Positions 1 to 8,897 are shown, numbered from the stretch's first letter. The stretch: 48,221 bases of DNA from Saprospiraceae bacterium (GCA_029263015.1 JAJCYI010000033.1:1-48221); one strand, 5' to 3'. Program-made: numbers and translations. The notes: generated by a model from the letters alone, not told the origin.

Positions 1-84
1 TTCTCGCAAACTGCCGAAATAGTTTATCTTTTGTCTTGCTATTTCTTCGGTCTCATATGTTACCGTTATTGTGGTCTTGGCCAT
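1..84 (-). CDS. N-terminus of an unidentified protein, runs off the window
   Basis: An ATG at 84 on the minus strand opens a frame that continues without a stop to base 1 (28 codons, beginning MAKTTITVTYETEEIARQ). The start is supported by a Bacteroidota -7 box (TATCTTTG, 104..97) just upstream, so the transcript leader would be short. The visible part is too short to assign a family. The rest of the gene lies to the left of the window. Confidence 0.45.
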   Translation of the reverse strand, partial: MAKTTITVTYETEEIARQKINYFGSLRE

Positions 85-96
85 GATCGTTTTTTG

Positions 97-104
97 CAAA
101 GATA
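97..104 (-). promoter_or_regulatory. -7 box TATCTTTG
   Basis: TATCTTTG matches the TAnnTTTG -7 element of the Bacteroidota primary sigma factor. It sits 12 bases before the ATG at 84. No good -33 TTTG is visible at the expected 18-base distance, so the assignment rests on the -7 box and its position. Confidence 0.45.
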
Positions 105-137
105 CCCACTTGGCCTAAATTATTTATTTTCTTTTAC

Positions 138-545
138 TTAGAGGAATTTAAAGGGAAAGAACGAGAAAAATATTTGATTGAACAACTTACAAGCCTGAAG
201 TTTTATATTTTTCAAACTGACCAAAGTTGTCCATTTATTACAAGTGATAATCCAGGATTTTCTATTACCCCTGAAGAAAAAATCGTAAATACTGGATTTT
301 CAAATTGGAGTGCATTTTCATTTCCTCTCAATCCAACAAATCTCTTTTTAATTTACAAGGGTAGCAAAGAGGAATGGGGTACAATATTTAAAAGAATACA
401 TTTATGCAAAGCAGATAGAACATTTGTAGAACAAGCGAATAAAGCAGCTATTGTTAATTGTAACCATTCAGTTTTCGCCAATAAAAAGCTCATTCTCGAT
501 ACATTAAATCAAACATTTAGAATTCCTTTTCAATCAACTAGTTAA
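138..545 (+). pseudogene. 5'-truncated DUF4238-like gene remnant
   Basis: The frame from about 138 to 545 encodes the C-terminal part of what looks like a DUF4238 protein: the segment FITSDNPGF resembles the conserved TSDNP motif of that family, followed by an F-P-L-N-P stretch and a late conserved N-H-x-V. DUF4238 proteins usually have about 250-300 residues, so roughly half is missing. The frame is open upstream to base 87, but there is no ATG; the first usable start is a TTG at 174, and upstream codons already read like coding sequence (EEFKGKEREKYLIEQL). The missing half is replaced by the promoter of the divergent gene at 84. AT-rich compared with thrS. Most likely a decayed accessory gene; a short expressed product from TTG 174 is possible. 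Confidence 0.5.
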
Positions 546-583
546 AAAGAGCTTTAGGGGTAATGTGAACCTAAAGCTCTTTT
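545..583. terminator. Bidirectional terminator between DUF4238 remnant and thrS
   Basis: A 14-bp perfect stem (AAAAGAGCTTTAGG, 545-558, with CCTAAAGCTCTTTT, 570-583) has an 11-base loop. T-rich sequence follows on the plus strand (TTTTGCTTAATTTTTTT) and the stem itself starts with an A-run, so it can stop both the convergent remnant and thrS. It overlaps the stop codon of the remnant. Confidence 0.8.
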
Positions 584-600
584 GCTTAATTTTTTTTGAA

Positions 601-2520
601 TCAGAGCAACCCCTTAAACCACTCCACAAACTCATCCACTGACTTCGCTCCCAAATCCCCTTCTCCCTGCTTCCTCACACCAACGGTGCCCCCCTCTTCT
701 TCCTTCTCCCCGACGATCAGCATATATGGGATTTTCTTCAACTCATTGTCACGTATTTTCCGACCAATGCTTTCGGTGCGGTCATCGATGATACCACGAA
801 TGTCGTGTTCAGCGAGTTTGGCCTTCACAGCCTTGGCGTAGTCGATGTATTTGTCACTGATCGGCAACAGGGCAAATTGATCGGGTGCCAGCCAGAGCGG
901 GAATTTTCCAGCACAATGCTCGATCAGTACACCGATGAAACGCTCCATGGAGCCGAACGGAGCACGATGAATCATCACCGGACGATGGGGTGCGTTGTCG
1001 GAGCCGATGTATTCCAGTTCGAAGCGTTCAGGCAGATTGTAATCCACCTGGATAGTGCCCAACTGCCAGGAGCGGCCTAGCGCATCCTTTATCATAAAAT
1101 CGAGTTTCGGGCCATAAAAAGCAGCCTCGCCCAATACCGTCGTCGTTTCCAGCCCTGCCTCGGCTACAGCGTCAACGATAGCCTTTTCTGCTTTTTCCCA
1201 ATTCTCGTCGGAACCGATGTATTTGTCTCTGTTATCAGGGTCGCGGAGGGAGACCTGGGCAGTGTAATTGTCGAAACCCAGTTTTTTCAAGACCAACTTC
1301 GTCAAGTCGAGCACACTGAGGAATTCCTCTTTCACTTGATCGGGTGTACAGAAAATGTGAGCATCGTCTTGCGTAAAACCGCGTACCCGTGTCAACCCAT
1401 GTAGTTCGCCGCTCTGTTCGTAGCGATAAACCGTTCCGAACTCGGCAATGCGGATCGGTAGTTCTTTATAGGAATGCGGTTTATTGCCAAAAATTTCACA
1501 ATGGTGCGGGCAGTTCATCGGTTTCAGTAAAAACTCCTCGCCTTCCCGTGGCGTGTGGATAGGTTGAAAACTATCCTCGCCGTATTTGGCATAATGACCA
1601 GATGTCACATACAATTCCTTTTTGCCCAAATGCGGCGTGATGACAGGCTGATAGCCTCGCTTGATCTGCTCTTCTTTCAGAAAATTTTCAAGGCGGGCGC
1701 GGAGGGCTGTTCCTTTTGGCAACCAGATCGGTAGGCCAGCGCCTACTTTTTCGGAAAACATGAATAGTTCCAACTCGGTGCCCAATTTCCGGTGGTCCCG
1801 CTTTTTTGCCTCTTCGAGCATTTCGAGGTATTCCGTCAGTTCTTTATTTTTTTGAAATGACACACCATAGATGCGAGTCAATTGCTGGCGGTTTTCATCG
1901 CCACGCCAGTATGCACCGGCCACGTTCATCAATTTCACCGCTTTGATTTTTCCAGTATTTGGAATATGTGGCCCACGGCAGAGGTCGGTGAAATTGCCTT
2001 GCGTATAGAAAGTGATCGTGCCGTCTTCGAGGTCTTCGATCATCTCCAATTTATATTCGTCGCCTTTTTCTGTGAAATATTTGAGCGCATCAGCTTTGCT
2101 CACTTCTTTGCGGATATATTCGTTTTTCTGGCGGGCGAGTTCGAGCATCTTCTCTTCTATCCTTTTAAAATCATCGCTCGAAATCTGCTGGCCTCCTGGG
2201 TCTATATCATAATAGAACCCGTTTTCAATGGCTGGCCCAATGGCAAATTTTACACCTGGGTAAAACGCTTCCAAAGCTTCCGCCATAAGGTGCGCCGATG
2301 AGTGCCAGAAGGTCGCTTTACCATCTTTGTCGTTCCAGGTGAGCAGTTGTAATGCAGCGGCTTCATTGATCGGACGATTGGCGTCCCAAACTTCGCCGTT
2401 GACTTTTGCCGAGAGAACGTTCCTCGCCAATCCTTCGCTGATGGATTTGGCAACGTCCATGGCGGAAGTGCCTTTTTCTACTTGACGGATGCTGCCGTCG
2501 GGTAAAGTAATATTTATCAT
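601..2520 (-). CDS. thrS: Threonine--tRNA ligase
   Basis: Cytoplasmic class II aminoacyl-tRNA synthetase that charges tRNA-Thr. 639 residues, a full-length bacterial ThrRS. Order of domains: TGS domain (about 1-61), editing domain with the zinc-hydrolase-like H73-x3-H77 pair and a later C-R-G-P-H motif, then the catalytic core with the PMNCPHHC motif (zinc-binding Cys) and class II motifs 2 ([17 protein letters not shown]) and 3 ([14 protein letters not shown]), and a C-terminal anticodon-binding domain ending at VEWFKGLL. The start [10 protein letters not shown] is the normal beginning of the TGS domain. In many bacteria infC follows thrS; here the next thing downstream is a terminator and a gene remnant, so thrS is monocistronic. 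A -7 box lies 111 bases upstream of the ATG. Confidence 0.97.
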   Translation of the reverse strand: MINITLPDGSIRQVEKGTSAMDVAKSISEGLARNVLSAKVNGEVWDANRPINEAAALQLLTWNDKDGKATFWHSSAHLMAEALEAFYPGVKFAIGPAIENGFYYDIDPGGQQISSDDFKRIEEKMLELARQKNEYIRKEVSKADALKYFTEKGDEYKLEMIEDLEDGTITFYTQGNFTDLCRGPHIPNTGKIKAVKLMNVAGAYWRGDENRQQLTRIYGVSFQKNKELTEYLEMLEEAKKRDHRKLGTELELFMFSEKVGAGLPIWLPKGTALRARLENFLKEEQIKRGYQPVITPHLGKKELYVTSGHYAKYGEDSFQPIHTPREGEEFLLKPMNCPHHCEIFGNKPHSYKELPIRIAEFGTVYRYEQSGELHGLTRVRGFTQDDAHIFCTPDQVKEEFLSVLDLTKLVLKKLGFDNYTAQVSLRDPDNRDKYIGSDENWEKAEKAIVDAVAEAGLETTTVLGEAAFYGPKLDFMIKDALGRSWQLGTIQVDYNLPERFELEYIGSDNAPHRPVMIHRAPFGSMERFIGVLIEHCAGKFPLWLAPDQFALLPISDKYIDYAKAVKAKLAEHDIRGIIDDRTESIGRKIRDNELKKIPYMLIVGEKEEEGGTVGVRKQGEGDLGAKSVDEFVEWFKGLL

Positions 2521-2630
2521 TTTATTTTTAGTGATTTGAAATCAGTGATTAGTTGGGGATGTTGATGAAGTAGGTAATTACGGGCGATCTCTTCAAAAAG
2601 TTCTTCCCCAGAGGTATTTTTTGGAAGGCG

Positions 2631-2638
2631 CAAAATTA
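2631..2638 (-). promoter_or_regulatory. Candidate thrS -7 box TAATTTTG
   Basis: TAATTTTG followed by CGCC on the minus strand fits TAnnTTTG and the TTTGCGCC context also seen at gyrB and ruvX in this window. It would give thrS a leader of about 105 bases. I see no clear T-box or other leader structure between 2521 and 2630; T-boxes are mainly known from Firmicutes. Confidence 0.4.
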
Positions 2639-2710
2639 GTTTTTTTTGAAATACATGAAAACGAGAAAGGAGAGTAAGCCAAATGGCAAATTCCTCAAAA
2701 GGGAAAATTA

Positions 2711-2931
2711 GTAACGGTCAAAGAACAACTTCCCGATTTATGCTGATTCTTTTGCTCTTATTTTTTTCTTTAAAACTCAGTCATAGTAGCAACAATACTC
2801 TTTTTTTCTACCCAGCATTTGACCCCTCTGGGGTCAGTTTGAAAAAGTGAACGGTAGAGATTTTTTTAAATTACCTGCCTGCCGGAAGGCAGGTAATTCC
2901 CCCTAAAATCGTGAACTTATTTGACCGTTAC
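2711..2931. repeat. Composite palindromic region with nested hairpins
   Basis: The 866 bases between thrS and the FAD oxidoreductase hold no convincing gene. Within them GTAACGGTCAAA (2711-2722) is the exact reverse complement of TTTGACCGTTAC (2920-2931), with further pairing inwards (CGATTT with AAATCG). Nested inside are TGACCCC-tct-GGGGTCA (2820-2836) and a near-perfect TACCTGCCTGCCGG palindrome (2872-2895). The interior has a weak match to the CATAG core of the 160-bp palindrome family (TCATAGTAGC), so it may be a diverged member carrying insertions. Confidence 0.6.
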
Positions 2932-3144
2932 GTACAGAATAAAGCGGTGTCAGAATAAGGTATTGTCAATTTTCAGGATTGCCAACAGTGTTCATATGCG
3001 GACAAGAAGCGTCCATGTTTGAACGTAATATTTTGTTAAAATAGAATCGGTTTTTTTTGTAAAACATTGAAAATCAGTTTTTTGTAAATATCGGCATAGG
3101 CATTGTCCACTTATTGACATCTTCAGTTTTTAAATTTTTTCCGG

Positions 3145-3179
3145 AAGGAGAAAGGAAGCCTTGAGCTACCTTTCTCCTT
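3145..3179 (+). terminator. Terminator-like hairpin without an obvious upstream gene
   Basis: AAGGAGAAAGG (3145-3155) pairs with CCTTTCTCCTT (3169-3179). A second short stem, AGC-CTTGA-GCT, closes the loop, and TTTCTTTTT follows. On the plus strand this is a good intrinsic terminator, but no plus-strand gene precedes it; on the minus strand the U-run is missing. It could end a small RNA transcribed rightwards from about 2940-3140 or belong to a decayed gene. Confidence 0.45.
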
Positions 3180-3386
3180 TTCTTTTTCCCGGCCTTTTGT
3201 TTTTGCAATATAAATAACAAGCCTCTGGCTTGGATTGCCATACCAGAATAAAATCTGTTTTTCTGACCAAAACCTCGTATGGTCAACGTACCGACAGCTC
3301 TAACAGAAAGAAACTTTTTTACAAAACTTCATACCTTTTTTAGCGTCTTTTCCTACCTTGACCCCCAGCAAAACGAAACTTGCCAA

Positions 3387-4724
3387 ATGCATATAGTCAT
3401 AATTGGAAATGGAATTGCGGGCATCACTGCTGCCCGCCATATTAGGAAACGCAGCGACCACCAAATCACTGTCATCTCAGGAGAGACTGATCACTTTTTC
3501 TCGCGTACAGCTTTGATGTACATCTATATGGGCCATCAGCGCTTTGAAGATACAAAACCTTATGAAGATTGGTTTTGGGAAAAAAACCGCATTGAATTGT
3601 TGCGAGGCGTTGTGGAAAAAGTGGATACAAAAACCAAAAAACTCCACTTCCTCAGTAAAAGGGAAATGGCCTACGACAAGCTCATTCTCGCTTGTGGTTC
3701 AAAATCTAACAAGTTCGGCTGGCCCGGCCAAGACCTAGACGGGGTGCAGGGCCTATACAACTACCAAGACCTCGAAGCAATGGAATATTCGAGCTCTGGC
3801 CTACAGCAAGCCCTTATTGTCGGAGGAGGTTTGATAGGCATTGAAATGGCGGAGATGTTTCATTCACGTCACATTCCAGTCACGATGTTGGTACGGGAAA
3901 AGAGCTTTTGGAAAATTGTATTGCCTTTGGAAGAATCTGCCATGATTAACAGGCATATCCTGGAAAACGGCATTGACCTACGGTTGGAAACAGAAATGAA
4001 AGAGATTTGGGGAGAAAAGGATGGCCGAGTGAAAATGGTGTTGACAACCAAAGGGGAAAAAATCCATTGTGGTTTTGTCGGCCTCACGGTCGGGGTCAGC
4101 CCGAACATTGAATTTCTGCGTTTTGGTGAAATCGAGCTGGAGAAAGGCATCCTCGTTAATGAATATTTGGAAACCAATGTGCCCGATGTTTATGCCATCG
4201 GCGATTGTGCTCAATTGCGAGAGCCTAAGCCTGGTCGTCGACCGATAGAAGCGGTTTGGTATACTGGTAGAATGATGGGCGAGACGGTAGCACATACGGT
4301 TTGTGGAACCAATACATCATACGATCCTGGCATCTGGTTCAATTCTGCCAAGTTTTTCGATATCGAATACCAAGTATATGGGACTGTCTTGGCCAACCCA
4401 CCTGAAGATCACGCCTCCATCTATTGGGAGCATCCTGCTGGCCGCATGAGCATCCGCATTGTGTATGACAAAAATGATGGGGCTGTCATTGGTTTCAACC
4501 TGATGGGGGTTCGTTATCGGCATGAAGTCTGTGAAAAATGGCTGCGCGAAAGAACACACGTGGAGGAGGTCTTGCAGAACTTAGGAATTGCCAACTTTGA
4601 TCCTGAATTTTACAAAGAGTATGAAGGGGAAGTAATTAAAATTTATAACCAACAAACTGGTAATAACCTGTTATTGAAAAAGAAAAGGGGACTTTCAAGG
4701 GCATTAGAATTCTTGAAAAACTAA
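3387..4724 (+). CDS. NAD(P)/FAD-dependent oxidoreductase
   Basis: Two-dinucleotide-binding-domain flavoprotein of the pyridine nucleotide-disulfide reductase class, related to ferredoxin/rubredoxin reductases and the NirB N-terminus. 445 residues from the chosen ATG. FAD motif GNGIAG (7-12) directly at the N-terminus, second Rossmann motif VGGGLIGIEMA (145-155), and the FAD-contacting VYAIGDC (268-274). No CxxxxC redox disulfide follows the first motif, so it is not a disulfide reductase. The longer frame from 3279 adds 36 residues without family character, while MHIVIIGNG is the typical start; TACCTTG about 30 bases upstream resembles a -7 box. It is followed after 22 bases by a membrane polyferredoxin, so the pair probably moves electrons between NAD(P)H or a soluble donor and a membrane acceptor. 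The physiological substrate is unknown. Confidence 0.85.
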   Translation: MHIVIIGNGIAGITAARHIRKRSDHQITVISGETDHFFSRTALMYIYMGHQRFEDTKPYEDWFWEKNRIELLRGVVEKVDTKTKKLHFLSKREMAYDKLILACGSKSNKFGWPGQDLDGVQGLYNYQDLEAMEYSSSGLQQALIVGGGLIGIEMAEMFHSRHIPVTMLVREKSFWKIVLPLEESAMINRHILENGIDLRLETEMKEIWGEKDGRVKMVLTTKGEKIHCGFVGLTVGVSPNIEFLRFGEIELEKGILVNEYLETNVPDVYAIGDCAQLREPKPGRRPIEAVWYTGRMMGETVAHTVCGTNTSYDPGIWFNSAKFFDIEYQVYGTVLANPPEDHASIYWEHPAGRMSIRIVYDKNDGAVIGFNLMGVRYRHEVCEKWLRERTHVEEVLQNLGIANFDPEFYKEYEGEVIKIYNQQTGNNLLLKKKRGLSRALEFLKN

Positions 4725-4746
4725 GGAACAAATTCAACAATAACGA

Positions 4747-6528
4747 ATGATGCTAAAAAAAATCGGCATAACACTTTTTGTCATAGCCTTGCTGGTGTTT
4801 ACGGCTATGCTCGGCCTCGACAGTTACCGACTCAGCTCTGAAAGCATTGCTACCAATAGTGAATTTCACAAAAAGGAAATACTCGCCCAGGCGGAAGCTG
4901 TTGGTATGGTCGGCAAGGAATACACATCCAGTTTTGCCTTTATTTCCGATTTTAAAATGGTGTTGGAAAATGCCCAACAATCGCTGAATGGGCAAGAATT
5001 ACCCGATGGGGTGAGTGAATGGGATTTTAAAATAGGCAGCTGGAACGTGAAAGATTATACTTTCCAAACAGTGCAAAATTCAGGGGAGGGTTTGGTGTCA
5101 AAAAATCCGCTGCTGTTTTTCCTGCTTACTTTTGGTCTGGGCATTTTGGGTGGGCTGTTGTACATCTTGCCAAATTTCCAAAGTATTCCCGGTATCAAAA
5201 ACAACCATGTTTACCATCGTTCACTGACCCGCGGGCTAAAAGTGGGACTGCGCGGTTCTTTTCTGGCGGCAACTGTTATCGGCGTTATCGTATTCGGTTT
5301 TTTTTATATGAATGGCGACCTATTCTGGCCCATTACGACTGCTGTTATGGCATTGGTCATTATTGGCTTGGTGTTGTTTTACGAAAAGCAAAAGAAAAAT
5401 ATCGGCGACCGTTCTGCTTCCCCTGACCTGACTGGCTGGCTTGGCGTTTTTACTGGTGTTTATTTGATTGGTTTCTATATTTTGCTCTATTGGTCGCCAC
5501 AGTATTTGACGCCGTGGATAGTCATGGTTAGCCCAATCAGTGAGGTACTCAGCGGCAATCCCGCTAGCCAATGGTTTTTATATGGACTGTTATATACGGT
5601 TATCGTGATTGTGATGGGTGTGCGGATGATCGCCAAATACCGCCATAATAACTACCAAGTTGTACGCACACTTTCAGTCATGTTTTTCCAGACGTGCATT
5701 GCATTTATATTACCGGAGATATTGGTAAGGTTAAACCAACCTTATTTCGATTTTAAAAATATATGGCCGCTGGACTATGATTTCTTTTTTGATTGGAACC
5801 TGAACACGCTAATGGAGAGCGGCAGCCTTGGCATTTTTATGCTCGTGTGGGGAGTTGTATTGACCGTGATTGGCGTTCCCCTCATCACTTATTTTTTTGG
5901 AAAACGTTGGTACTGCTCGTGGGTCTGCGGCTGCGGTGGACTGGCCGAAACGATGGGCGACCCTTTCCGCCAACTTTCTGATAAAAGCCTAAAAGCTTGG
6001 AAATACGAACGCTGGATTATCCATAGTGTCCTGGCCTTTGCTGTTGTAATGACAATTTTGGTTCTCTATACCTATTTCACGGGGGCGTATAATGTCCTCT
6101 TCCTCAACAGTGATACTGTGCGGACTTGGTATGGTTTCCTCATCGGCAGTGCTTTTGCGGGCGTTGTCGGCACAGGCTTTTATCCACTAATGGGTAATCG
6201 GACCTGGTGTCGGTTTGGATGTCCGCTTGCTGCTTATTTGGGATTGGTGCAAAAGTTTAAGTCCCGTTTCCGCATCACCGTTAACGGTGGCCAATGCATA
6301 TCCTGTGGTAACTGCTCGACCTATTGTGAAATGGGCATTGATGTGCGCCACTATGCCCAACGGGGGCAGGATGTAGTGCGGTCATCTTGCGTTGGCTGTG
6401 GCGTATGCGCTGCTGTTTGTCCTCGTGGTGTTTTGCGTTTGGAAAATGCTGGGGAGGATGTTGCAACGAGGACGGAGGATTTGAAGGTGATACATATTGC
6501 GGAAGGGGAGGTGAGGATTTTGAATTAA
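4747..6528 (+). CDS. Membrane-bound 4Fe-4S polyferredoxin (NapH/NosR/CcoG-like)
   Basis: 593-residue integral membrane iron-sulfur protein. N-terminal transmembrane helix (about 4-24), a periplasm-sized segment, then about nine further helices. Cysteine groups: C390, C394 and C396 (WYCSWVCGCGG) and C488, C492 (WCRFGCP), as in NapH/NosR-type proteins, followed by a ferredoxin tail with two full 4Fe-4S sets (C517, C520, C523, C527 and C548, C551, C554, C558). These features show an electron carrier linking the quinone pool or a membrane partner to cytoplasmic redox proteins. It forms an operon with the upstream flavoprotein. None of the usual partners (nos, nap or cco genes) is in the window, so the pathway is not identified. 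The unusual part is the N-terminal 110-residue segment between helices 1 and 2, which I do not recognise. Confidence 0.8.
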   Translation: MMLKKIGITLFVIALLVFTAMLGLDSYRLSSESIATNSEFHKKEILAQAEAVGMVGKEYTSSFAFISDFKMVLENAQQSLNGQELPDGVSEWDFKIGSWNVKDYTFQTVQNSGEGLVSKNPLLFFLLTFGLGILGGLLYILPNFQSIPGIKNNHVYHRSLTRGLKVGLRGSFLAATVIGVIVFGFFYMNGDLFWPITTAVMALVIIGLVLFYEKQKKNIGDRSASPDLTGWLGVFTGVYLIGFYILLYWSPQYLTPWIVMVSPISEVLSGNPASQWFLYGLLYTVIVIVMGVRMIAKYRHNNYQVVRTLSVMFFQTCIAFILPEILVRLNQPYFDFKNIWPLDYDFFFDWNLNTLMESGSLGIFMLVWGVVLTVIGVPLITYFFGKRWYCSWVCGCGGLAETMGDPFRQLSDKSLKAWKYERWIIHSVLAFAVVMTILVLYTYFTGAYNVLFLNSDTVRTWYGFLIGSAFAGVVGTGFYPLMGNRTWCRFGCPLAAYLGLVQKFKSRFRITVNGGQCISCGNCSTYCEMGIDVRHYAQRGQDVVRSSCVGCGVCAAVCPRGVLRLENAGEDVATRTEDLKVIHIAEGEVRILN

Positions 6529-6553
6529 ACATTCGCAAAGCCCTAAATCTTCT

Positions 6554-7442
6554 TTAAGATAAACGACGAGTCAACTCCTTTTTATCCGTTTGTTCTTTAT
6601 AAAATGAGGTTAATTTTTCAATGTACTCATCTAAAAATTCACTATTCACAATATCAAACCAGTAGTATACTGCACCTGAAATATTTCTTTCAAGATATCT
6701 ACAAAACTTCAATGTGGATATTTCATTTTGCTTTACTTTCCATAATTTAGAATCAATTACTAATACTGGGTGCAATATTATAAATTCTCCCATTTTACCT
6801 AAAATATATTCTAACTGCTTTTCTACTGAAAAGTTAACATACTTTTTATTTAGCTGGATTTGGAATTTTAGATCAGAAGAAAACTTACTCCAATTACTTT
6901 TGCAAATGCTATCAACAACTGAATTTAATGCCTTTCCAGCCCTCCAAACCACAGAAGCTTCTATATCTTTGACTTTACCAATATTTGTTTCTTGAAAAGA
7001 GCCACAAATTTGGATGTCAAAATCCATTGGGTTAACGTAATTGTCAGATCGTTCAAATACAAATTTTTCTGACATTTTTTGGTCTAACTTTCTTTTAATT
7101 GAGCCTGACTCATATTTATCCAATTGAGATTTATTTAAAATTTTCGAAATACCTTTCAAATCATTATCCTTCCAATCATTTCCAATCCAAAAGTGATTGT
7201 TTTCATATATAGCTTGATCTAAATATTCTGTGAATACAATATGAAAGTCTTTGGCTGATTTACATTCTACTATTATTTTTATTTCAAGACAGATTGATTT
7301 TTCTACAATTCCTCCTAGCCAAACCTGTCTCCCTAGTACATCCATCTCTCTTGACTTCTTTGTGTTGTAGTCAAAATATTTTGGAGAATGAATAGGATTC
7401 CATTTGAATTTTTTTAGTGTATGGAAAACCTGTAACTCACTA
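6554..7442 (-). pseudogene. PD-(D/E)XK nuclease-fold gene lacking its start codon
   Basis: The first ATG in frame (7345) gives 263 residues, but the sequence upstream in the same frame is clearly coding: an alpha-1 helix with conserved Glu (NSELQVFHTLKKFKW), then PKYFDYNTKKSREMDVLG, then EIKIIVECK. Together these form the restriction-endonuclease-like core: E in helix 1, the D of REMD, and the E-x-K of VECK. ATG 7345 would cut off helix 1 and begin inside the REMD motif. Between the frame's upstream stop (7459-7457) and 7346 there is no ATG, GTG or TTG. The coding similarity ends exactly where a 164-bp palindromic element begins (7443), so the element appears to have replaced the first few codons. 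AT-rich, unlike its neighbours, so probably acquired. Function of the intact protein unknown; possibly defence-related. Translation from an unusual start such as ATT cannot be excluded. Confidence 0.65.
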
Positions 7443-7606
7443 TTAAGTAGGTGGAGTTAAATAATCGACACTTTTGACGAGGTTATTTTTTCGTCAGACA
7501 AGGCAAAAAAAAATAGCATAGCCATAGCTACGGTCATTTTTTTTAACATAGTATGGCGGAAAAAGAGGCCGCCAAAAGTGTCGATTATTTGAGTTCACCT
7601 ACTTAA
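7443..7606. repeat. 164-bp palindromic element, copy 1
   Basis: The 34-base arms (7443-7476 and 7573-7606) pair with about three mismatches. The centre contains an A-tract, GCATAGCCATAGCTACGG and a T-tract, that is CATAG facing CTACG. Three other sites in the window share this layout and length. It sits between the 5' end of the nuclease gene and the 3' end of the ATPase gene. Confidence 0.8.
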
Positions 7607-7667
7607 GCGAAGCTACTGCCAATCCATTTAAGAGTTTCTCTTTTAAATTATTATTTGACGACATTAA

Positions 7668-8822
7668 TTATGGCTTTTCATGATGAATGCTAAACCCGAC
7701 AAACTCCTCAAAATTATCCCTGCTAATTACCTCCGTTTCCGAATTCGGATAAGCCTTTAAAAAAGTAGCGGGAATACGGCCTTTTCTTTTAGGGTTCCAT
7801 TTGAATTCAAATGCTGACATTCTTCCGCCGCTTTCTTCGATATAGTCAATTTCCTGTTGGGCCGTTGTCCGCCAAAAATACGCGTTGTAATAATGCTCTG
7901 AATAGGTATTGTTTTTCATCCTTTCCACAATCAGGAAATTTTCCCATAACGCCCCAATATCTTGCCTGGCTTCGACGGTATTAAAATTTTTTATAATGGA
8001 GTTCCTGATTCCATTGTCGTAAAAATAAATCTTCTTGCCTTTCTTTATTTCATTCCGCACATTGCGGCTCAGAGAAGACAACCTGAAAACAACATAGCTT
8101 TTTTCCAGCAGGTCAATATATTTTTCCACTGTGGTTGGGTCTGCGCCAATCAATTCACCTATTTCTGTGTATTTGATTTCATTGCCGACCTGAAGGGCGA
8201 GTGCTTGCAATAGTTTTACGATCAGGGAAGGTTTTTTTACTTGATCCAGCGTCAAGAGGTCCTTGTACATCAAGCCATCGGCCAGGTCATTCAGTATTTT
8301 CTGTGAAATGCCCGTTTCATTCGTTTTGACAACTTCTGGATAATATCCATAAACGAGCCTGTGTTCCAATAAAGATCTTTCTTTCAACAGGCCATGATGA
8401 CTGACCATTTCAATGAAAGAAAGAGGGTAAAGCGGGTATTCAAATTTCCGGCCTACCAATGATTCTTTTGTTTCAGAAGCAATATCGAGTGAGGAAGAGC
8501 CGGTGACAATCAGTTGAATGTTTTTGAAATGGTCGGTTATCAATTTCAGCATTAGCCCAGCGTTGTGCAATCGTTGAGCTTCGTCAATCACCACGATCTG
8601 GTTGTTTGAAAGTATGGCTTCCAATCGGGCAAGGGATACATCTTTCAATTGGTTTCTCGTCTCGGGATCATCGCCAGTTAGCCAGAGGGTGTTTTCACCT
8701 CTCCCATCTACAATTTGTTTGGCCAAAGTTGTTTTTCCGACTTGCCTTGGGCCAATGATAATGATGGCTTTTCCTTTACCTATCCATTCAAGGATTTTAC
8801 CTTCTTGTGTTCTGGAAATCAT
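7668..8822 (-). CDS. AAA_14/DUF4143 family ATPase
   Basis: 384 residues. Walker A GPRQVGKTT (about 24-32), Walker B IVVIDEAQ followed by a sensor GSSSLDI, then a DUF4143 region with a winged-helix-like part (TEIGELIGADPTTVEKYI) and a C-terminal nuclease-fold-like strand pattern (YIEESGGRMSAFEFKW). This is the widespread, strain-variable family often annotated as 'ATP-binding protein, DUF4143'; its biological role is unsettled, with toxin-antitoxin or mobile-element links suggested by distribution rather than proven. Full length and apparently intact. The gene stands alone: a 54-base hairpin separates it from gldB upstream, and a palindromic element lies downstream. Confidence 0.88.
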   Translation of the reverse strand: MISRTQEGKILEWIGKGKAIIIIGPRQVGKTTLAKQIVDGRGENTLWLTGDDPETRNQLKDVSLARLEAILSNNQIVVIDEAQRLHNAGLMLKLITDHFKNIQLIVTGSSSLDIASETKESLVGRKFEYPLYPLSFIEMVSHHGLLKERSLLEHRLVYGYYPEVVKTNETGISQKILNDLADGLMYKDLLTLDQVKKPSLIVKLLQALALQVGNEIKYTEIGELIGADPTTVEKYIDLLEKSYVVFRLSSLSRNVRNEIKKGKKIYFYDNGIRNSIIKNFNTVEARQDIGALWENFLIVERMKNNTYSEHYYNAYFWRTTAQQEIDYIEESGGRMSAFEFKWNPKRKGRIPATFLKAYPNSETEVISRDNFEEFVGFSIHHEKP

Positions 8823-8843
8823 TTTTTAAGCGAAAGTATAATA

Positions 8844-8897
8844 AAAACAGATTCAAATCTAAAATAACTATGATTATTTCGGATTTGAATCTGTTTT
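8844..8897. repeat. Short palindrome between gldB and the ATPase gene
   Basis: AAAACAGATTCAAATC (8844-8859) pairs perfectly with GATTTGAATCTGTTTT (8882-8897). The 22-base loop contains a second self-complementary stretch, AAATAACTATGATTATTT. Its ACTATGATTATTT apex resembles the GCTATGGTTATTTTTT core of the long palindromes, so it may be a shortened relative. It could also act as a terminator for gldB on the minus strand. Confidence 0.65.

Noticed and set aside
2521-2630. T-box or other riboswitch in the thrS leader
   Set aside because: No T-box sequence or specifier stem could be seen, and T-boxes are not expected in Bacteroidota.
3074-3286. 70-codon minus-strand frame before the oxidoreductase gene
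   Set aside because: It runs through the terminator-like hairpin (3145-3179) and shows no recognisable protein pattern.
7345-7442. FKWNP in the nuclease extension and FEFKWNPKR at the end of the ATPase as a duplicated segment
   Set aside because: Only about six residues and 15 bases match; neighbouring sequence does not align, so it is probably chance.
7443-7606. Explaining the long palindromes as ordinary intrinsic terminators
   Set aside because: They are 160 bases long, have a conserved central core, lack the terminal T-run, and one lies between divergent starts and another inside an operon.
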